Positions 21,577 through 23,084 of a stretch of DNA of 23,084 nt are shown piece after piece (the stretch's first letter is position 1; the number at the start of each line of letters is the position of its first letter). Origin of the DNA: CALXVA01 sp964587175 (GTDB lineage Bacteria; Bacillota; Clostridia; TANB77; CAG-508). Both the position numbers and the translations under genes were made by a program. The notes beneath the pieces are model-generated. The model was given only the letters and a program-made list of their open reading frames with translations, was not told the DNA's origin and did no database searches. Location: NCBI GenBank assembly GCA_964587175.1, contig CAZPKK010000020.1, positions 1-23,084 of the forward strand, in the 5' to 3' direction.

Positions 21577-22167
21577 TTATATTTTTTTCTTAGCAATTGC
21601 TAGTCCATCTCCTACTTCTAACACTTTTGTTTCTAATTCTTCATTTAATTGAAGTTCAGATAAAAATTCCCTCAAATTCCTAACTGCTGTACGTTGCTTA
21701 TGTTTATTATAATCACTCATGACATAGCCTTTATATAATACATTATCTGCAAATATTATTCCGTCTTGTGAAAGCATTCTCAAAGCTTCTTTTAGAAAGA
21801 AAGGATATTTTCCTTTTGACGCATCTATAAATACAACATCATATATTTCATTTAATGTCGGCAAGATATCTACTGCATCACCTTCAATAATATTTATCTT
21901 ATCTTGAACTTCAGCTTTTATTATATTTTCTCTTGCCTCTTTTACTCTTTCCTTTTCCCTTTCTATTGTATCAATTCTCCCATCAATACTTAAAAATTCA
22001 GAAAAGCATATTGCAGAATATCCAATTGCTGTTCCTATTTCTAAAACTTTTTTTGGTTTTCTCTTATTTAATTCTTTTGAGATTACTTCTAATGTGTCAT
22101 CCATTATTATTGGAATATGGTCAGCTAATGCTTTTTCCTTTATTTTTTCCAATTCTACTTTATTCAA
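21577..22167 (-). CDS. trmR: O-methyltransferase, TrmR-like (tRNA 5-hydroxyuridine methylation)
   Basis: A 196-residue class I SAM-dependent methyltransferase of the caffeoyl-CoA/catechol O-methyltransferase type (methyltransf_3). The SAM motif VLEIGTAIGYSA (41-52), acidic TIERE (67-71), FIDASKGKY (113-121) and ADNVLYKG (140-147) with metal-binding Asp are all present. In Bacillus the homologue TrmR (YrrM) methylates 5-hydroxyuridine 34 of tRNA to 5-methoxyuridine. The assignment to TrmR rather than another small-molecule methyltransferase rests on similarity and on the nearby U32 gene. I accept the TTG start at 22165-22167, 8 nt after GAAGG; no ATG or GTG start lies in a suitable place. It follows typA on the same strand. 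Confidence 0.85.
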   Translation of the reverse strand: MNKVELEKIKEKALADHIPIIMDDTLEVISKELNKRKPKKVLEIGTAIGYSAICFSEFLSIDGRIDTIEREKERVKEARENIIKAEVQDKINIIEGDAVDILPTLNEIYDVVFIDASKGKYPFFLKEALRMLSQDGIIFADNVLYKGYVMSDYNKHKQRTAVRNLREFLSELQLNEELETKVLEVGDGLAIAKKKI

Positions 22168-22210
22168 ATTGCTTGCCTTCTTTCTTTTGAAACAATATAC
22201 TATTGTTGTT

Positions 22211-22293
22211 TTTCCAATAAGTATCTTTTATAAATATTATAAAAAATATGGGATGGAATGTGATTTGAATATAGAAAAGATACTTATTGGAAA
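22211..22293. repeat. 83-bp element bounded by perfect 19-bp inverted repeats
   Basis: TTTCCAATAAGTATCTTTT (22211-22229) returns exactly inverted at 22275-22293, separated by 45 bp of AT-rich DNA. It fills the gap between typA and trmR. Neither strand has a proper terminator tail on the transcribed side. It could be a small mobile remnant or a regulatory hairpin. Confidence 0.75.
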
Positions 22294-22306
22294 TTTTTAC
22301 AAAGAA

Positions 22307-23084
22307 TTATTTTCTCCTAGCTTCACGTTCTCTAGTCTTGCTATCTAATATTTTCTTTCTTAGACGAATATTTTTAGGAGTTACCTCAACAAGTTCATCG
22401 TCTTGAATAAACTCTATTGCTTTTTCTAAAGAAAGTTTTATTGGTGGAACTAATCTTAATGCATCATCTGAACCTGATGCTCTAGTATTTGTTAGATGCT
22501 TTTCTTTGCATACATTAATTGAAATATCTTCATTTCTTGAGTTTATTCCAACTATCATTCCTTCATATACTTCTACACCTGCTCCAATAAATAGTTCTCC
22601 TCTTTCTTGTGCATTGTATAAGCCATATGTTACAGAAGTTCCTTGTTCAAATGCAACAAGCACACCTCTTGTACGTGCTTGTATTTCTCCTTTATATGGT
22701 TCATAGCAATCAAATATGCTATTCATTGTTCCTTCGCCCTTTGTATCTGTCAAAAACTCTGTTCTGTATCCAATTAATCCTCTAGCTGGAATTTTGAATT
22801 CAATCTTTGTGTGTCCTGTGTCTGCTGGTTCCATATTAATCATTTCTGCTTTACGTCTTCCAAGTTTTTCTATTACATTACCAATTGAATCATCTGGTAC
22901 GTTTACTACTAAACTTTCAATTGGTTCACATTTTACTCCATCTATTTCTTTAAATATAACTTTTGGACGAGATACCAAAAGTTCAAAACCTTCTCTTCTC
23001 ATAGTTTCAATTAATACTGATAAATGTAACTCTCCACGTCCACATACTTCAAAACTATCTGCTGAATCTGTTTCTTTTACACGT
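22307..23084 (-). CDS. typA: Translational GTPase TypA/BipA, 3' part, cut by the right edge
   Basis: The frame is open through the window edge; 258 residues of the usual 605-615 are visible, and the N-terminal GTPase domain lies outside. The visible part begins in the domain III region, VKETDSADSFEVCGRGELHLSVLIETMRREGFE, then the EF-G domain V-like part (EPIESLVVNVPDDSIGNVIEKLGRRKAEM) and the BipA-specific C-terminal domain (ARGLIGYRTEFLTDTKGEGTMN, GVLVAFEQGTSVTYGL, LFIGAGVEVYEGMIVGINSR, KEKHLTNTRASGSDDALRLVPP, LSLEKAIEFIQDDELVEVTP). BipA is a ribosome-binding GTPase important in assembly and stress. An internal ATG near 23000 is not the true start because coding similarity continues upstream of it. 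Confidence 0.97.
   Translation of the reverse strand, partial: RVKETDSADSFEVCGRGELHLSVLIETMRREGFELLVSRPKVIFKEIDGVKCEPIESLVVNVPDDSIGNVIEKLGRRKAEMINMEPADTGHTKIEFKIPARGLIGYRTEFLTDTKGEGTMNSIFDCYEPYKGEIQARTRGVLVAFEQGTSVTYGLYNAQERGELFIGAGVEVYEGMIVGINSRNEDISINVCKEKHLTNTRASGSDDALRLVPPIKLSLEKAIEFIQDDELVEVTPKNIRLRKKILDSKTREREARRK

Noticed and set aside
1..23084. CRISPR array, prophage or conjugative element
   Set aside because: No evenly spaced direct repeats, integrase, transposase, terminase or relaxase is visible; the pilin-like protein alone does not support a conjugative element.

Overview
The window is AT-rich (roughly 28-30% G+C by eye). It looks like chromosomal DNA of a Clostridia-class Bacillota, probably an anaerobic gut or environmental relative of Clostridium. 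The evidence is strong purine-rich ribosome binding sites, the conserved ireB-ruvX-DUF1292 neighbourhood, an intact pro-sigma-K gene (which suggests a spore-former), an LPXTG/sortase surface system and clostridial dockerin/cohesin domains. Nearly all genes lie on the minus strand. No transposase, integrase, CRISPR array or phage gene is visible.

Layout from left to right. (1) 1-1389: the 5' end of a gene leaving the left edge, a four-helix membrane protein of unknown function, a GC-rich hairpin cluster with its own promoter (candidate small RNA), and a DUF1292 gene. (2) 1505-6194: a minus-strand operon reading pilin-like membrane protein, CpaE/MinD-like ATPase with two AT-hooks, membrane GAF + degenerate GGDEF protein, ireB, ruvX. 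(3) 6374-9953: metA (homoserine O-acyltransferase) divergent from a Ca2+/cation antiporter, then tRNA-Leu(CAA) and family II pyrophosphatase ppaC. (4) 10178-15814: a four-gene surface cluster, in transcription order an LPXTG-anchored cohesin-like protein, a sortase, a secreted glucosaminidase with SH3, Big_2 and dockerin domains, and a membrane-anchored cohesin-like/cadherin-like protein. (5) 16046-18530: a DEDDh exonuclease, sigK and a frameshifted DUF368 membrane protein gene. (6) 18593-22167: a U32 protein (TrhP type), trmL, a 269-bp foldback element between two divergent promoters, an ABC_trans_CmpB-type membrane protein and a TrmR-like methyltransferase. (7) The 3' part of typA/bipA leaves the right edge.

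Three themes join the genes. The surface cluster looks like a self-contained cohesin-dockerin device that would hold a peptidoglycan hydrolase on the cell wall. TrhP, TrmR and TrmL all act on tRNA wobble nucleotides; the first two are consecutive steps of one pathway in Bacillus. The 2.2-6.2 kb operon joins a pilus-style ATPase with DNA-binding AT-hooks to a signalling-like membrane protein and to IreB; I do not recognise it as a described system.

The most interesting non-coding signals are the structured RNA candidate near 0.9 kb, the foldback element near 20.6 kb, and a dispersed family of palindromes with a CAGATTT-AAATCTG core found in at least four intergenic regions.
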